Source: Sinorhizobium sp. RAC02 (GTDB taxonomy: Bacteria; Pseudomonadota; Alphaproteobacteria; Rhizobiales; Rhizobiaceae). From it: 64,000 nucleotides of DNA. Every line of letters starts with the position of its first letter. Position 1 is the stretch's first letter. Shown here one piece after another: positions 9,549 to 18,487 of this stretch. A program made the position numbers and the translations under genes. Under the pieces are notes generated by a model. That model saw nothing but the letters and a program-made list of their open reading frames with translations, did no database searches and was not told the DNA's origin. The stretch is from contig NZ_CP016450.1 in the NCBI RefSeq assembly GCF_001713395.1, forward strand, positions 1,674,001 through 1,738,000. The letters are read 5' to 3'.

Positions 9549-10103
9549 TCAGTCTTTTTTCCAGTCCTTCAGAACGGCAAAAGGCGACGGTTTTTTGTCG
9601 TCCTCGTCCGTGCTCTCAATATGACCCGAAAAGGCGACATCGGCCCTGCGCGAATAGGGATCGATGGCGAGTGCCACATGTTCGGCCGCGACCACGCCGG
9701 CATCGATCGTATCGCCGGTGAAGATTTCCGGCGCATCGGGACCTTCGGGGTCAAGCAGCATTTCGCCGCTCTCCGTCGCAACCACAGGCCGGGCGAGTTT
9801 CGAGCCCTCCGGCACGAAGACGACCTCGACCGGCTCGTCGATATGGGCGGCGACCGGGTCCAGCGTGACGACGCAGGCCTGCACGATATCCGCCGTGACG
9901 CGGCCCCTGAGGCGCACGCCGTCGCGTTTCCAGCGCTGCACCGTGAATGTCGCGGAAAGCGCCTTCACCTCCAGCACGGACCAAAGCTTTGCCAGCCCTG
10001 ACCGTTCCTCTGCGTCGGCGCTGATCGTCACCTCGACCGGATTGGCCGAAATGCGCCCCACCTTGACCGCGTAGGAGAACGGAATGTCGTCATCGTTTTT
10101 CAT
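9549..10103 (-). CDS. DUF177 (YceD-like) family protein
   Basis: A 184-residue cytosolic protein of the DUF177/YceD family. Recognisable points are an acidic C-terminal half, the pair GRVTADIVQACVVTLDPV and VEVVFVP, and the ending DPYSRRADVAF with KPSPFAVLKDWKK. Plant and bacterial members are tied to 23S rRNA accumulation, but the biochemical role is not settled. The gene sits upstream of plsX and downstream of the cytochrome bc1 chaperone gene, with 118 bases before plsX. Confidence 0.88.
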   Translation of the reverse strand: MKNDDDIPFSYAVKVGRISANPVEVTISADAEERSGLAKLWSVLEVKALSATFTVQRWKRDGVRLRGRVTADIVQACVVTLDPVAAHIDEPVEVVFVPEGSKLARPVVATESGEMLLDPEGPDAPEIFTGDTIDAGVVAAEHVALAIDPYSRRADVAFSGHIESTDEDDKKPSPFAVLKDWKKD

Positions 10104-10122
10104 CGTCTTGCCTTCCCTGCCC

Positions 10123-10680
10123 TCAGGCAGCGCGTCCTTCGCGATCGGGTTCCGCTATGGTGAGCGCGCCGATCCTGATGTCATCCTCGTTGGCGGCGAT
10201 CAGTGCTGCCTCGGCCGCAAAGATATAGCCGGCAAGCCCATCCATGGTTGGGGCAGCCTCGCCCCCCTCCGGATAGATATTGCGCCGCAATGCCGCAGCC
10301 AAGGCTTCCCGATCAGCGGAATCGAGCGCCGCCGCATAGGATTCGAGCCGGCCGTAGAACATGCCTGCGAATTTCTTCATGCGCTTCGGCACGCCGACAT
10401 CGCCCACGCCAAGCTCGCGAATCGAATGGTCGACGTCTTCGAAGAAGGCGTCGACGATCTCCTGGGCGATCTCCTGACCCGACGTGTCGCTTTTGCGGGT
10501 GCGCCGGAAGTAGAGGATCAAAATCGCCGAGAGCATCTCGAAACGGCCCATCACCGTGTCAGGAACATCAAGCACTTCATAGAGATAGGGACGCCGCGCC
10601 GCCGTTGTGAGCGTAGCATACTGCTTTTCGACGATACGCCGGTTGCCGTTTTTTTTGCCGAACAGGCCGAAAATCATCAT
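10123..10680 (-). CDS. Ubiquinol-cytochrome c chaperone (CBP3/UQCC1) family protein
   Basis: A 185-residue protein matching the CBP3 family: VMGRFEMLSAILILYFRR, FEDVDHSIRELGVGD, VPKRMKKFAGMFYGRL. In mitochondria CBP3 assists cytochrome b synthesis and bc1 complex assembly; a similar role in the respiratory chain is inferred. Two consecutive ATG codons (10678 and 10675 downwards) are candidate starts; the upstream one is used. A much longer in-frame extension covers the bamE promoter on the opposite strand and is not credible. Nineteen bases separate it from the DUF177 gene, so co-transcription is likely. Confidence 0.88.
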   Translation of the reverse strand: MMIFGLFGKKNGNRRIVEKQYATLTTAARRPYLYEVLDVPDTVMGRFEMLSAILILYFRRTRKSDTSGQEIAQEIVDAFFEDVDHSIRELGVGDVGVPKRMKKFAGMFYGRLESYAAALDSADREALAAALRRNIYPEGGEAAPTMDGLAGYIFAAEAALIAANEDDIRIGALTIAEPDREGRAA

Positions 10681-10830
10681 AAAGCCTAGTTTTGCCCGAT
10701 TCAAACCATGGTGCCGTCGCAAGTCATGTTGCATGACGGTCGAAGCTGGTTTACCGAAGCAGGCATGAATTGCAATGGCTGCGCGGCCATCACAGTCCTG
10801 TGGATGTCGTTGAAGAGAGATGCCCTGAAC

Positions 10831-11307
10831 ATGAAACTGTTGCGTAACGCCGCCGTTGCCGTCACCCTCTCCGCGTCTGTTCTCGCCGCCTGCCAGGGCC
10901 CGAGCGAAATTCTGCACCAGGGTTATGTCGTCGACCAGGAAACACTGGCCCTCGCCCCCGTCGGCTCGTCGCGCGAACAGGTTCTGCTTTCCCTCGGCTC
11001 GCCGTCCGCAACCGCGACCTTCGACAACGAGGTCTTCTACTACGTCTCGCAGACGCGCAAGCGCTCCGCAGCCTTCATGAAACCGAAGCTCATCGAACAG
11101 AGCGTGCTCGCCGTCTATTTCGACAAGGACGGCGTGGTCGAACGTCTTGCGCATTATACGCTGAAGGACGGCAGGGTCTTCGACATGATTAACCGCGTCA
11201 CGCCGACCGGCGGCAAGGAGCTCACCTTCCTCGGACAGCTGCTGCGCGGCGGCGGCGCCAATCCCGGATCGGCGCTGCAGAATGTTTTCGGCAACAATCC
11301 GCGGTAG
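10831..11307 (+). CDS. bamE: Outer membrane protein assembly factor BamE (SmpA/OmlA domain lipoprotein)
   Basis: A 158-residue lipoprotein: signal peptide MKLLRNAAVAVTLSASVLAA followed by the lipobox cysteine (LAAC). The SmpA/OmlA fold contains GSSREQVLLSLGSP, FYYVSQTRK and VLAVYFDKDGVVERLAHY. It is a peripheral member of the BAM complex that inserts outer-membrane beta-barrels. Start at 10831 is preferred because the lipoprotein signal begins there; an in-frame ATG at 10804 would add nine residues before the signal. Divergent from the bc1 chaperone gene and closed by a strong terminator. Confidence 0.92.
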   Translation: MKLLRNAAVAVTLSASVLAACQGPSEILHQGYVVDQETLALAPVGSSREQVLLSLGSPSATATFDNEVFYYVSQTRKRSAAFMKPKLIEQSVLAVYFDKDGVVERLAHYTLKDGRVFDMINRVTPTGGKELTFLGQLLRGGGANPGSALQNVFGNNPR

Positions 11308-11332
11308 GTCGATCCAAATAATCCTAATAAAA

Positions 11333-11366
11333 AAACCGCGGGGAGCGATCCCCGCGGTTTCTTTTT
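11333..11366. terminator. Bidirectional rho-independent terminator
   Basis: A perfect 12-bp stem (AAACCGCGGGGA / TCCCCGCGGTTT) with tetraloop GCGA, flanked by A-rich and T-rich tracts (TTTCTTTTT). It serves both bamE and the convergent hppA. Confidence 0.93.
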
Positions 11367-11379
11367 GCCGGTCTTCCGA

Positions 11380-13515
11380 TCAGGCGAGAACGGCGAGCAA
11401 CAAGAGCGCCACGATGTTGGTGATCTTGATCGCCGGATTCACCGCCGGGCCCGCCGTGTCCTTGTAGGGATCGCCGACGGTGTCGCCGGTGACGGACGCC
11501 TTGTGAGCGTCGGAGCCCTTCATGTGACGCTGGCCGTCCTTGTCGACGAAGCCGTCTTCAAAGCTCTTCTTGGCATTATCCCACGCACCGCCACCGGAGG
11601 TCATGGAAATCGCCACGAAGAGGCCGTTGACGATGACGCCGAGCAGCGACGCACCGAGCGCCGCAAAGGCCGAGGCCTTGGAGCCGGAAATCAGCAGCAC
11701 GCCGAAATAGACGACGAGCGGCGCCAGGACCGGCAGCAGCGACGGCACGATCATTTCACGGATCGCCGCCTTGGTGAGCAGGTCGACGGCACGCCCGTAG
11801 TCCGGGCGCTCCGTGCCCGCCATGATGCCGGGTTTTTCGCGGAACTGCCGGCGCACTTCTTCCACGATGGCCCCTGCCGCACGGCCGACGGCCGTCATTG
11901 CGATGCCTCCGAAGAGATACGGGATGAGGCCGCCGAAGATGAGGCCGGCGACGACATAGGGGTTGGAGAGGTCGAAGGAGACCGGCCCCATATCCGCAAA
12001 GTACGGATATTTGTCGCCATTTGCCGCGAAGTAGGCAAGGTCGTTCGAATAGGCGGCGAACAGCACCAGCGCGCCGAGACCGGCCGAACCGATCGCATAG
12101 CCCTTGGTGACGGCCTTGGTCGTGTTGCCGACGGCGTCGAGCGCGTCGGTTGACTTGCGCACTTCCGGCGGCAGGTGCGACATCTCGGCGATGCCGCCGG
12201 CATTGTCGGTGACCGGGCCGAAGGCGTCGAGCGCGACGATCATGCCGGCAATGCCGAGCATGCCGGTGACGGCAATACCGGTACCGAACAGACCGGCAAG
12301 CTGGTAAGTCGCGATGATGCCGCCGACGATGACAATCGCCGGCAGCGCCGTCGATTCCAGCGAAACGGCAAGGCCCTGGATGACGTTCGTGCCGTGGCCG
12401 GTGACGGAGGCCTGGGCGATCGAGTTTACCGGGCGCTTGTTGGTGCCCGTGTAGTACTCGGTGATCACCACGATAAGCGCCGTCACCACGAGGCCGAGCA
12501 GGCCGCAGATGAACAGGTTCGTACCGGTGATCTCCTTGCCTGCCACGATGCCGATGGGGCCCCATCCGACCGTGAGCGAGGTTGCAGCCCCAAGTCCGAG
12601 GATCGACAAAGCGCCGGTGACGATCAGGCCCCTGTAGAGGGCGCCCATGATCGAGCCGTTCGAGCCGAGCTTCACGAAGAAAGTGCCGATGATCGAGGTG
12701 ATGATGCAGGCGCCGCAGATGGCCAGCGGATAGATCATGGTGCTCGCAAGAACCGGCGTGCCGGCAAAGAAGATCGCGGCAAGAACCATGGTGGCGACGA
12801 CGGTCACCGCATAGGTCTCGAACAGGTCGGCGGCCATGCCGGCGCAGTCGCCGACATTGTCGCCCACATTGTCCGCAATGGTTGCCGGGTTGCGCGGGTC
12901 GTCTTCCGGAATGCCGGCTTCGACCTTGCCGACCAGATCGCCGCCGACATCCGCACCCTTGGTGAAGATACCGCCGCCGAGACGGGCGAAGATGGAAATC
13001 AGCGAAGCGCCGAAGCCGAGCGCGACGAGCGAATCAATGACCTCGCGCGAGGCAGGATCCAGGCCGAGAACGCCGGTGAGATAGCCGTAGTAGATCGAAA
13101 CGCCCAGCAGCGCGAGACCGGCAACCAGCATGCCGGTAATCGCGCCCGACTTGAAGGCGATGTCGAGGCCGGAGGACAGGCTGACGGACGCGGCCTGCGC
13201 CGTGCGCACATTGGCGCGGACGGAGACGTGCATGCCGATGAAGCCGGCGGCGCCAGAAAGCACGGCGCCGATCAGGAAGCCGATGGCAGCCGTTGCGGAA
13301 AGCAGAAGCCAGGTGCCGACGAAGACGACGACCCCGACAATGGCAATGGTCTTGTACTGCCGGGTGAGATAGGCCTGCGCCCCTTCCCGGATATAACCTG
13401 CAATTTCCTGCATGCGGGCATTCCCCTGATCGGCGGCAAGCACCGACCTCGTCGCCCAGATGGCATAAACCACCGAGAGCAACCCGCATGCGATAACGCC
13501 CAGCAATATGGTCAT
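11380..13515 (-). CDS. hppA: K+-independent proton-translocating membrane pyrophosphatase
   Basis: An integral membrane H+-PPase of 711 residues with about 16 hydrophobic segments that couples pyrophosphate hydrolysis to proton pumping. The pyrophosphate-binding motif appears as [18 protein letters not shown]. The subclass residue is visible in [14 protein letters not shown]: lysine rather than alanine after GNTT marks the potassium-independent proton pumps. The start ATG at 13515 is preceded by AAGGAGG; the longer in-frame extension is arginine-rich and not credible. It stands alone between two terminator-bounded regions. Confidence 0.97.
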   Translation of the reverse strand: MTILLGVIACGLLSVVYAIWATRSVLAADQGNARMQEIAGYIREGAQAYLTRQYKTIAIVGVVVFVGTWLLLSATAAIGFLIGAVLSGAAGFIGMHVSVRANVRTAQAASVSLSSGLDIAFKSGAITGMLVAGLALLGVSIYYGYLTGVLGLDPASREVIDSLVALGFGASLISIFARLGGGIFTKGADVGGDLVGKVEAGIPEDDPRNPATIADNVGDNVGDCAGMAADLFETYAVTVVATMVLAAIFFAGTPVLASTMIYPLAICGACIITSIIGTFFVKLGSNGSIMGALYRGLIVTGALSILGLGAATSLTVGWGPIGIVAGKEITGTNLFICGLLGLVVTALIVVITEYYTGTNKRPVNSIAQASVTGHGTNVIQGLAVSLESTALPAIVIVGGIIATYQLAGLFGTGIAVTGMLGIAGMIVALDAFGPVTDNAGGIAEMSHLPPEVRKSTDALDAVGNTTKAVTKGYAIGSAGLGALVLFAAYSNDLAYFAANGDKYPYFADMGPVSFDLSNPYVVAGLIFGGLIPYLFGGIAMTAVGRAAGAIVEEVRRQFREKPGIMAGTERPDYGRAVDLLTKAAIREMIVPSLLPVLAPLVVYFGVLLISGSKASAFAALGASLLGVIVNGLFVAISMTSGGGAWDNAKKSFEDGFVDKDGQRHMKGSDAHKASVTGDTVGDPYKDTAGPAVNPAIKITNIVALLLLAVLA

Positions 13516-13708
13516 TTCGCTCTGTCCTCCTTGAAGACCACGGGGTCCTCTCCCCGCAGCCGAATACGCGCCCGCTCCCGTTTGCCTCCTCACAAGGCGG
13601 GGGCCGGCGCGGGGCCAGAGTGCGTTTGCGAATCGGCTGCGTCAAGCCGCCGCACTGCGGCAAGCCGTGCTGAGCGCTGGATTTTTCGGCGTCGACCGTT
13701 GGAGGTGC

Positions 13709-14935
13709 TCAGGCCGTGGCGCGGCGGGTGCGCAAAATGAGAAGGAGAACGAGGATGAGGCTCACACCGGTGATCGGCCAGAACATCAGGTTGATCGCCT
13801 GCCAGCCATAGGCGTTGAACACCTTGCCGGAGGAGAAGGAGGCGAGCGCCACCGCACCGAAGAGCACGATATCGTGAAAACCCTGCACCTTGTCGGCCTC
13901 GTGCGGCCGGTAGCTGGAGGCGACAATGGCAGTGGCCCCGATGAAACCGAGGTTCCATCCAAGGCCGAGCAGGATCAGCGCACCCCAGAAGTTCCAGAGC
14001 TCGATGCCGGCATGGGCAACACCCGCGCAGGCCATAAGAATGATGAGGCCGGCAGCTACCACCTTTTCCGTACCGAAACGCTGGATCAGGATGCCGGTGA
14101 AGAAGCTCGGCGCAAACATTGCAAGCACATGCCACTGAATACCGAGCGTCGCGAGTTCCGGCGAGAAGCCGCAGCCGATGACCATGGCGAGCGGTGCGCC
14201 GGTCATCATGAAGGTCATCAGCGCGTAGGAGGAAATGCCGCAAAACATACCCGTCAGGAAACGCTGGGTCAGCACGATTTCCTTCAGCGGCCGCGCGGCC
14301 TGGCCGCTCGCGGTTCCCGCGGCCTTGTGATCGGGCAGGCGCAGGAACAGGAAGAGCGGGATGGCAGCAAGGCAGAGCGGCAGCAGCGCCACGAAGGCGC
14401 CGGCAAACAGCACCGGCTCGAACAGATCCTTGGTGAAGATGACCACTTGCGGGCCGAGCACGGCCGAAATCACGCCGCCGGCCAGAATCCAGGAAATGGC
14501 ACGCGGCTTGTAGAACGAGGGCGACGCATCGGCGGCCGCAAAGCGGATTTTTTGCGCAAAACCACCCGATATGCCGATGAACACGAAGCCGAAGGCAAAG
14601 AGCCAGAAATCGCCGCGGAAAAGCGCGATGGCTGCGATAAGCCCCCCCGAGGCCCCCAGCAGCGCGCCGACAATGAAACCATGGGTTCGGCCGAGCAGGC
14701 GCGCCGCGATGGCGACCAGAACCGCGCCAAGCGCGATACCGATGTTGAAGCCGGTCAGCGGGGCGGTGGCAAGGGATTTGTCCTCGCCGAGCAGGTTGTA
14801 GCCGGCAAGACCACCGATCGAGAAGGCAATGGGGCCGGCCGAGGCAAGCAAGGCCTGCGCAAATGTCAGTAGGAACACGTTGCGGCGCGCGGCCGAAAGT
14901 TCCCGTTCAAGACCTTCGACCGTGCCCGTGCTCAT
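13709..14935 (-). CDS. MFS transporter
   Basis: A 408-residue inner-membrane protein with twelve predicted hydrophobic segments and a central cytoplasmic loop near 190-215. The loop after the second segment pair (RLLGRTHGF) follows the MFS A-motif pattern. The substrate is not evident. It lies 14 bases downstream of nusB on the same strand, so it may be co-transcribed with ribH-nusB, although the ribosome-binding site is weak. Its position after the transcription factor gene gives no functional hint. Confidence 0.85.
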   Translation of the reverse strand: MSTGTVEGLERELSAARRNVFLLTFAQALLASAGPIAFSIGGLAGYNLLGEDKSLATAPLTGFNIGIALGAVLVAIAARLLGRTHGFIVGALLGASGGLIAAIALFRGDFWLFAFGFVFIGISGGFAQKIRFAAADASPSFYKPRAISWILAGGVISAVLGPQVVIFTKDLFEPVLFAGAFVALLPLCLAAIPLFLFLRLPDHKAAGTASGQAARPLKEIVLTQRFLTGMFCGISSYALMTFMMTGAPLAMVIGCGFSPELATLGIQWHVLAMFAPSFFTGILIQRFGTEKVVAAGLIILMACAGVAHAGIELWNFWGALILLGLGWNLGFIGATAIVASSYRPHEADKVQGFHDIVLFGAVALASFSSGKVFNAYGWQAINLMFWPITGVSLILVLLLILRTRRATA

Positions 14936-14949
14936 GCCATTCTACCAAT

Positions 14950-15432
14950 CTACTTGCGGATATCCGTCCGGACCTGCTTGGCGATACGGTCGAGCACCGC
15001 GTTCACCAGCTTCGGTTCCTCGTCTTCGAAGAACGCCTTGGCGATCTCGACATATTCCGTGACGATCACGGCGATCGGCACGTCCTTGCGTTCCTTCAGC
15101 TCGAACGTGCCGGCGCGCAGGATGGCGCGCACGGTGGAATCAACCCGCGAAAGCGCCCAGTCATCCTGAAGGGCTGCGCCGATCATCGGGTCGAGCAGGC
15201 GCTGATCGCGCACGACCCCCGAAACGATCGAGCGGAACCACGAGGCGTCCGCCTTGAGATAGGTGTCGCCGTCGAGTTCCTGGCCAAGGCGGTGCGCCTC
15301 GTACTCCGCCACGACCTCAAGCACGCCAGCGCCGCCGACGTCCATCTGGTAGAGCGCCTGCACGGCCGCAAGCCGCGCCGCGCCGCGCTGGTTGGCCGGC
15401 TTTACCGGCTGCTGGTCCTTGTCCGTCGTCAC
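14950..15432 (-). CDS. nusB: Transcription antitermination factor NusB
   Basis: A 160-residue NusB: N-terminal [19 protein letters not shown] and C-terminal [18 protein letters not shown] with [13 protein letters not shown]. With NusE/S10 it binds boxA RNA and promotes rRNA antitermination. The GTG start overlaps the ribH stop (GTGA), giving tight translational coupling to riboflavin synthesis, a widespread arrangement. A longer in-frame reading overlapping ribH is rejected. Confidence 0.95.
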   Translation of the reverse strand: MTTDKDQQPVKPANQRGAARLAAVQALYQMDVGGAGVLEVVAEYEAHRLGQELDGDTYLKADASWFRSIVSGVVRDQRLLDPMIGAALQDDWALSRVDSTVRAILRAGTFELKERKDVPIAVIVTEYVEIAKAFFEDEEPKLVNAVLDRIAKQVRTDIRK

Positions 15433-15890
15433 TGTTCGCCGCCCAGTTTCTTCTTCAGCTCGATCATGGTGAGTGCCGCGCGGGCGGCAAAACCGCCCTT
15501 GTCGCCTTCGGAGCGGCGCGCGCGCGCCCACGCCTGCGCGTCGTTCTCGACGGTCAGGATGCCGTTGCCGATCGGCAGGCTCTCGCTGACGGCGAGGTCC
15601 ATCAACGCGCGGCTGGATTCGTTGGCGACGATGTCGAAATGATAGGTCTCGCCCCGGATGACCATGCCGAGTGCGACGAAACCGTCATACCAGGTGCCGC
15701 CGTTTTCCGCACCGTCGAGCGCCATGGCGACGGCCGCGGGGATTTCGAGCGCGCCCATGACGGTCACGATATCATAGGTGGCACCGGCGGCGTCGAGCGC
15801 ATGTTTGGCGCCGTCGAGCATCGCATCGGCCATGTCGTCGTAGAAGCGGGCTTCAACGATGAGGAGATGGGGATTATCGGTGTTGGCCAT
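15429..15890 (-). CDS. ribH: 6,7-dimethyl-8-ribityllumazine synthase
   Basis: Penultimate enzyme of riboflavin synthesis: condenses the pyrimidine from RibD with 3,4-dihydroxy-2-butanone 4-phosphate. The 153 residues show the family motifs [31 protein letters not shown], the following [11 protein letters not shown], and [11 protein letters not shown]. It heads the ribH-nusB pair. It is separated from ribE and ribD by an inserted cupin/GGDEF pair, and a LexA-box-containing inverted repeat lies about 140 bases upstream of its start. Confidence 0.96.
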   Translation of the reverse strand: MANTDNPHLLIVEARFYDDMADAMLDGAKHALDAAGATYDIVTVMGALEIPAAVAMALDGAENGGTWYDGFVALGMVIRGETYHFDIVANESSRALMDLAVSESLPIGNGILTVENDAQAWARARRSEGDKGGFAARAALTMIELKKKLGGEQ

Positions 15891-16030
15891 AAATCACCTG
15901 AAAATTGGAAGCAAGCCACGCATCTGCGGGCAGAGGCGGCGGTCAAACCACGCCCGACGGTGCTTGGCAAGCATTTTCCGCCCCGTGCGGCGATTTCGGC
16001 CCCCGGCAAAGGCCCACCGCCTGAAACAGG

Positions 16031-16068
16031 ATTGACATATCGGAACAAAATAAGAACGATATGTCAAT
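16031..16068. repeat. Perfect 10-bp inverted repeat framing a LexA box
   Basis: ATTGACATAT (16031-16040) and ATATGTCAAT (16059-16068) are exact reverse complements and enclose 18 bases that carry the LexA box. Each arm also contains TTGACA, a -35-like hexamer, readable in both directions between ribH and the cupin gene. Confidence 0.8.
16043..16057 (+). promoter_or_regulatory. LexA (SOS) box, GAAC-N7-GAAC
   Basis: GAAC AAAATAA GAAC is GTTC-N7-GTTC on the other strand, the alphaproteobacterial LexA operator. It lies 32 bases before the cupin start and within a TTGACA-containing promoter-like inverted repeat. It differs from the box at 5727 at a single base across an 18-base stretch. Confidence 0.65.
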
Positions 16069-16089
16069 TCCCGGTAGGAGGAAACCGAC

Positions 16090-16593
16090 ATGAGTGAACA
16101 GCAATCCCCGGTCGTCAGCATTGCCGGATTGGAACTCGAACACTGGAGCCAAGGCACGCTCTACGAATCCCGCGACACATCCTTTGGCGCCCGTCTCGGC
16201 CTCAAGGACCTCGGCATCGGTTATGGCGAGGTGCCGCCGGGAAAATCCGGCTGTCCCTTCCACAATCATCACGTCGAAGATGAGCTTTTCGTCATCCTGG
16301 AGGGCCATGGCACCTACCGCTTTGGCTCTGAGCGGTATCTCGTCGGACCCGGCGATGTGCTGGGCGCACCGGCCGGCGGCACGGAAACCGCGCATCAGAT
16401 CATCAACACCGGTACGGTCCCGCTCAAATATCTCTCGATCTCCTCGATGGCGGCCACGGAAATCTGCGAATATCCAGATTCCGGCAAGCTCCTTGCCAAG
16501 ACACGGATCGCGACAGGCGGCAGGACGGAGTACAGCGCCATGCGGCGAATGGGCGAAGAGATCGACTACTGGGAGGGCGAACCCGGCGCGTAG
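16090..16593 (+). CDS. Cupin domain protein
   Basis: A 167-residue single-domain cupin. Motif 1 appears as PFHNHHVEDELFVILEGHG (the metal-binding His, His and Glu are in H-N-H-H-x3-E), and motif 2 around PAGGTETAHQIINTG supplies another His. Such proteins bind a metal and a small acid or sugar; the substrate is unknown. TAGGAGG precedes the ATG. It is on the strand opposite to the riboflavin genes and convergent with the GGDEF gene (six bases apart), so the two probably entered the cluster as an independent unit. A LexA box overlaps its likely promoter. Confidence 0.85.
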   Translation: MSEQQSPVVSIAGLELEHWSQGTLYESRDTSFGARLGLKDLGIGYGEVPPGKSGCPFHNHHVEDELFVILEGHGTYRFGSERYLVGPGDVLGAPAGGTETAHQIINTGTVPLKYLSISSMAATEICEYPDSGKLLAKTRIATGGRTEYSAMRRMGEEIDYWEGEPGA

Positions 16594-16599
16594 GGCCGG

Positions 16600-17736
16600 T
16601 CAGGCCGCCAGCGAGACGCGGTTCCGGCCGTTCCGCTTGGATATGTAGAGCGCCTTGTCGGCATTGCTCAGCAGGGAATCGAAGTTCACACAGTCCTCAC
16701 CGCCCAAGGCGATGCCGGCGCTGACGGTGCAGGTGATGGAGCGGCCACCGATTGGGATGAGCTTTGCTGCAAAATCCATACGGACGCGTTCGGCGATGTG
16801 CTGGGCGCGATCCGGCACAGTGCGGTCGAGCACGACGATGAACTCCTCGCCCCCGAGACGGGCGACGCAAGCGCCCGCGCCGCAAACATCGCGCAGGACA
16901 TCGGCGAAAGCTTTCAGCACAGCGTCACCCGCGGCATGGCCGTGGCGGTCGTTGACCGACTTGAAACTGTCGAGGTCGAAGGCGATGGCCGCGGTGTGCG
17001 TCCTGACCGGCTCCCCGCCATAGGTGTCGAAGAGGGCGCGACGGTTCAGGAGGCCTGTCAATGCGTCGGTCATGGCGGCACGCTGGTGGTTGCCGGCCAC
17101 ACGCCATTGGTTGAGGGCGAGCGACATGGCGCCGATGCCGGTAATGCCGATGATCGCGGCAATCAGGTTGAGATTTTCCGCCCAGTTTTCCGGTGCGTGC
17201 CCCATCACCCACTGCCCGTCATGGATCAGCACGCCGGCGCAAAGCAGGAATGAAACAGCCGTCAGCAGGTAGAGCATGACGATGCCGGTCAGCGGCAGCG
17301 GCGCTTCCGCACGGCCCTGCCAGTATTCGCGTGCCGTTGCAGCGAGGCAGCCGGCCAGCAGCAGATTGAGCGCGATGAAGCCGAGGCCGTCATAACCTGC
17401 GGCCAGCAGCGGCAGTGCAATGGCCGAGCAGGCGAGGACCACAACAGCGATGCGCTGGCGCCCGCTCTTGCCGGAGCGGAACCTGTAAGCGGCGCCATAG
17501 ATGAAGGCGAATCCCAGGAACTGCAGCACGAAAGCGAGGCAAGCGACCGCGACGGTCGGGCGCTCGACATAGACGCTATAGACGATGACGGCCGGCACGA
17601 TGAAGCCGATGCCGATCGACCAGGACAGGAGAAAACGTTCGACCCGCGCCGACATCCACGAAGCAAACAGCGTCGCCGACAGGCAGAAGCCTGCAAGGCC
17701 GATCGCCAGCAAAAGAGTGTGGTAGTGAGGCGCCAT
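16600..17736 (-). CDS. Membrane-bound GGDEF diguanylate cyclase
   Basis: Makes cyclic di-GMP. Residues 1-205 hold about seven hydrophobic segments forming an uncharacterised membrane sensor; residues 215-378 are the GGDEF domain with DALTGLLNRRALFD, FDLDSFKSVNDRHGHAAGD and the active-site GGEEF in RLGGEEF. Ahead of the active site the sequence is CGAGACVARLGGEEF, so the RxxD inhibitory site found in many cyclases is absent and product inhibition through it is not expected. No EAL domain is present. Located between ribE and ribH, convergent with the cupin gene. Confidence 0.93.
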   Translation of the reverse strand: MAPHYHTLLLAIGLAGFCLSATLFASWMSARVERFLLSWSIGIGFIVPAVIVYSVYVERPTVAVACLAFVLQFLGFAFIYGAAYRFRSGKSGRQRIAVVVLACSAIALPLLAAGYDGLGFIALNLLLAGCLAATAREYWQGRAEAPLPLTGIVMLYLLTAVSFLLCAGVLIHDGQWVMGHAPENWAENLNLIAAIIGITGIGAMSLALNQWRVAGNHQRAAMTDALTGLLNRRALFDTYGGEPVRTHTAAIAFDLDSFKSVNDRHGHAAGDAVLKAFADVLRDVCGAGACVARLGGEEFIVVLDRTVPDRAQHIAERVRMDFAAKLIPIGGRSITCTVSAGIALGGEDCVNFDSLLSNADKALYISKRNGRNRVSLAA

Positions 17737-17869
17737 GCGGCAACGGTCTCCAGCGATCCGATGCGCGCACCCTAGGGAGGGAGAGGTATCGATATCGTTA
17801 CCGCAACCGTTGGTTTTTTATCGACGCTTGTCCCGCTCCGCGACAACGCCGGCGACTGTCACGCCGACG

Positions 17870-18487
17870 TCACGCCTTGGGTGCGGGAAACTCCGCAAGC
17901 CGCGCTGCATAGCGCGCCATGGTGTCGACCTCGAAGTTGACGAAGTCACCCGCCTTGCGCTCGCCCCAGGTGGTCACTTCCAGCGTGTGGCGGATGAGCA
18001 GTACGTCGAAGACCGCGCCATCGACCGCGTTGACGGTGAGCGAGGTGCCGTCCAGCGCGATGGAGCCCTTGGGCGCGACGAAGCGCTCCAAGCCTTCCGG
18101 CGCGCGGATGCGGTAGCGCGTGGCATCACCCTCGGCTTCGACCGAGAGAATTTCCGCCTTGCCATCGACATGGCCGGAGACGATGTGGCCGCCGAGTTCG
18201 TCGCCGATCTTGAGCGAGCGTTCCAGATTGATCTTGGTGCCGGCCTTCCAGCCGGCGATCGTCGTCAGCCGCAGCGCCTCTTCCCAGGCTTCGACCTCGA
18301 ACCAGCGGGCATTCGCCCCCTCTTCTGGAAGCGCGGTGACGGTGAGGCAGGTGCCGGAATGGGCAATCGACGCCCCCATGTCGATGGTGGCCGGGTCATA
18401 ATTGGTACGCACGCGAAGGCGAACGCCTTCGTTCATGGGTTCGACCTTCTCGACCGTTCCGATATCCGTGACAATGCCGGTAAACAT
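17870..18487 (-). CDS. ribE: Riboflavin synthase, alpha chain
   Basis: Final enzyme of riboflavin synthesis, dismutating two lumazine molecules. The 205 residues start MFTGIVTDIG and consist of two homologous lumazine-binding barrels; the repeats show SGTCLTV in the first and LDGTSLTV in the second, with GGHIVSGHVDG in between. The ATG at 18487 overlaps the ribD stop by one base (TGATG); a GTG three bases earlier is less likely. Downstream lies the inserted GGDEF gene instead of the expected ribH. Confidence 0.95.
   Translation of the reverse strand: MFTGIVTDIGTVEKVEPMNEGVRLRVRTNYDPATIDMGASIAHSGTCLTVTALPEEGANARWFEVEAWEEALRLTTIAGWKAGTKINLERSLKIGDELGGHIVSGHVDGKAEILSVEAEGDATRYRIRAPEGLERFVAPKGSIALDGTSLTVNAVDGAVFDVLLIRHTLEVTTWGERKAGDFVNFEVDTMARYAARLAEFPAPKA

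Noticed and set aside
12175..13740. A 521-codon plus-strand open frame
   Set aside because: It is the antisense of hppA and has the charged, low-complexity composition of shadow frames.
17856..17873. Pho-box-like CTGTCAC-GCCG-ACGTCAC
   Set aside because: The second half matches poorly, and on this strand it points into the 3' end of ribE with no gene start downstream.
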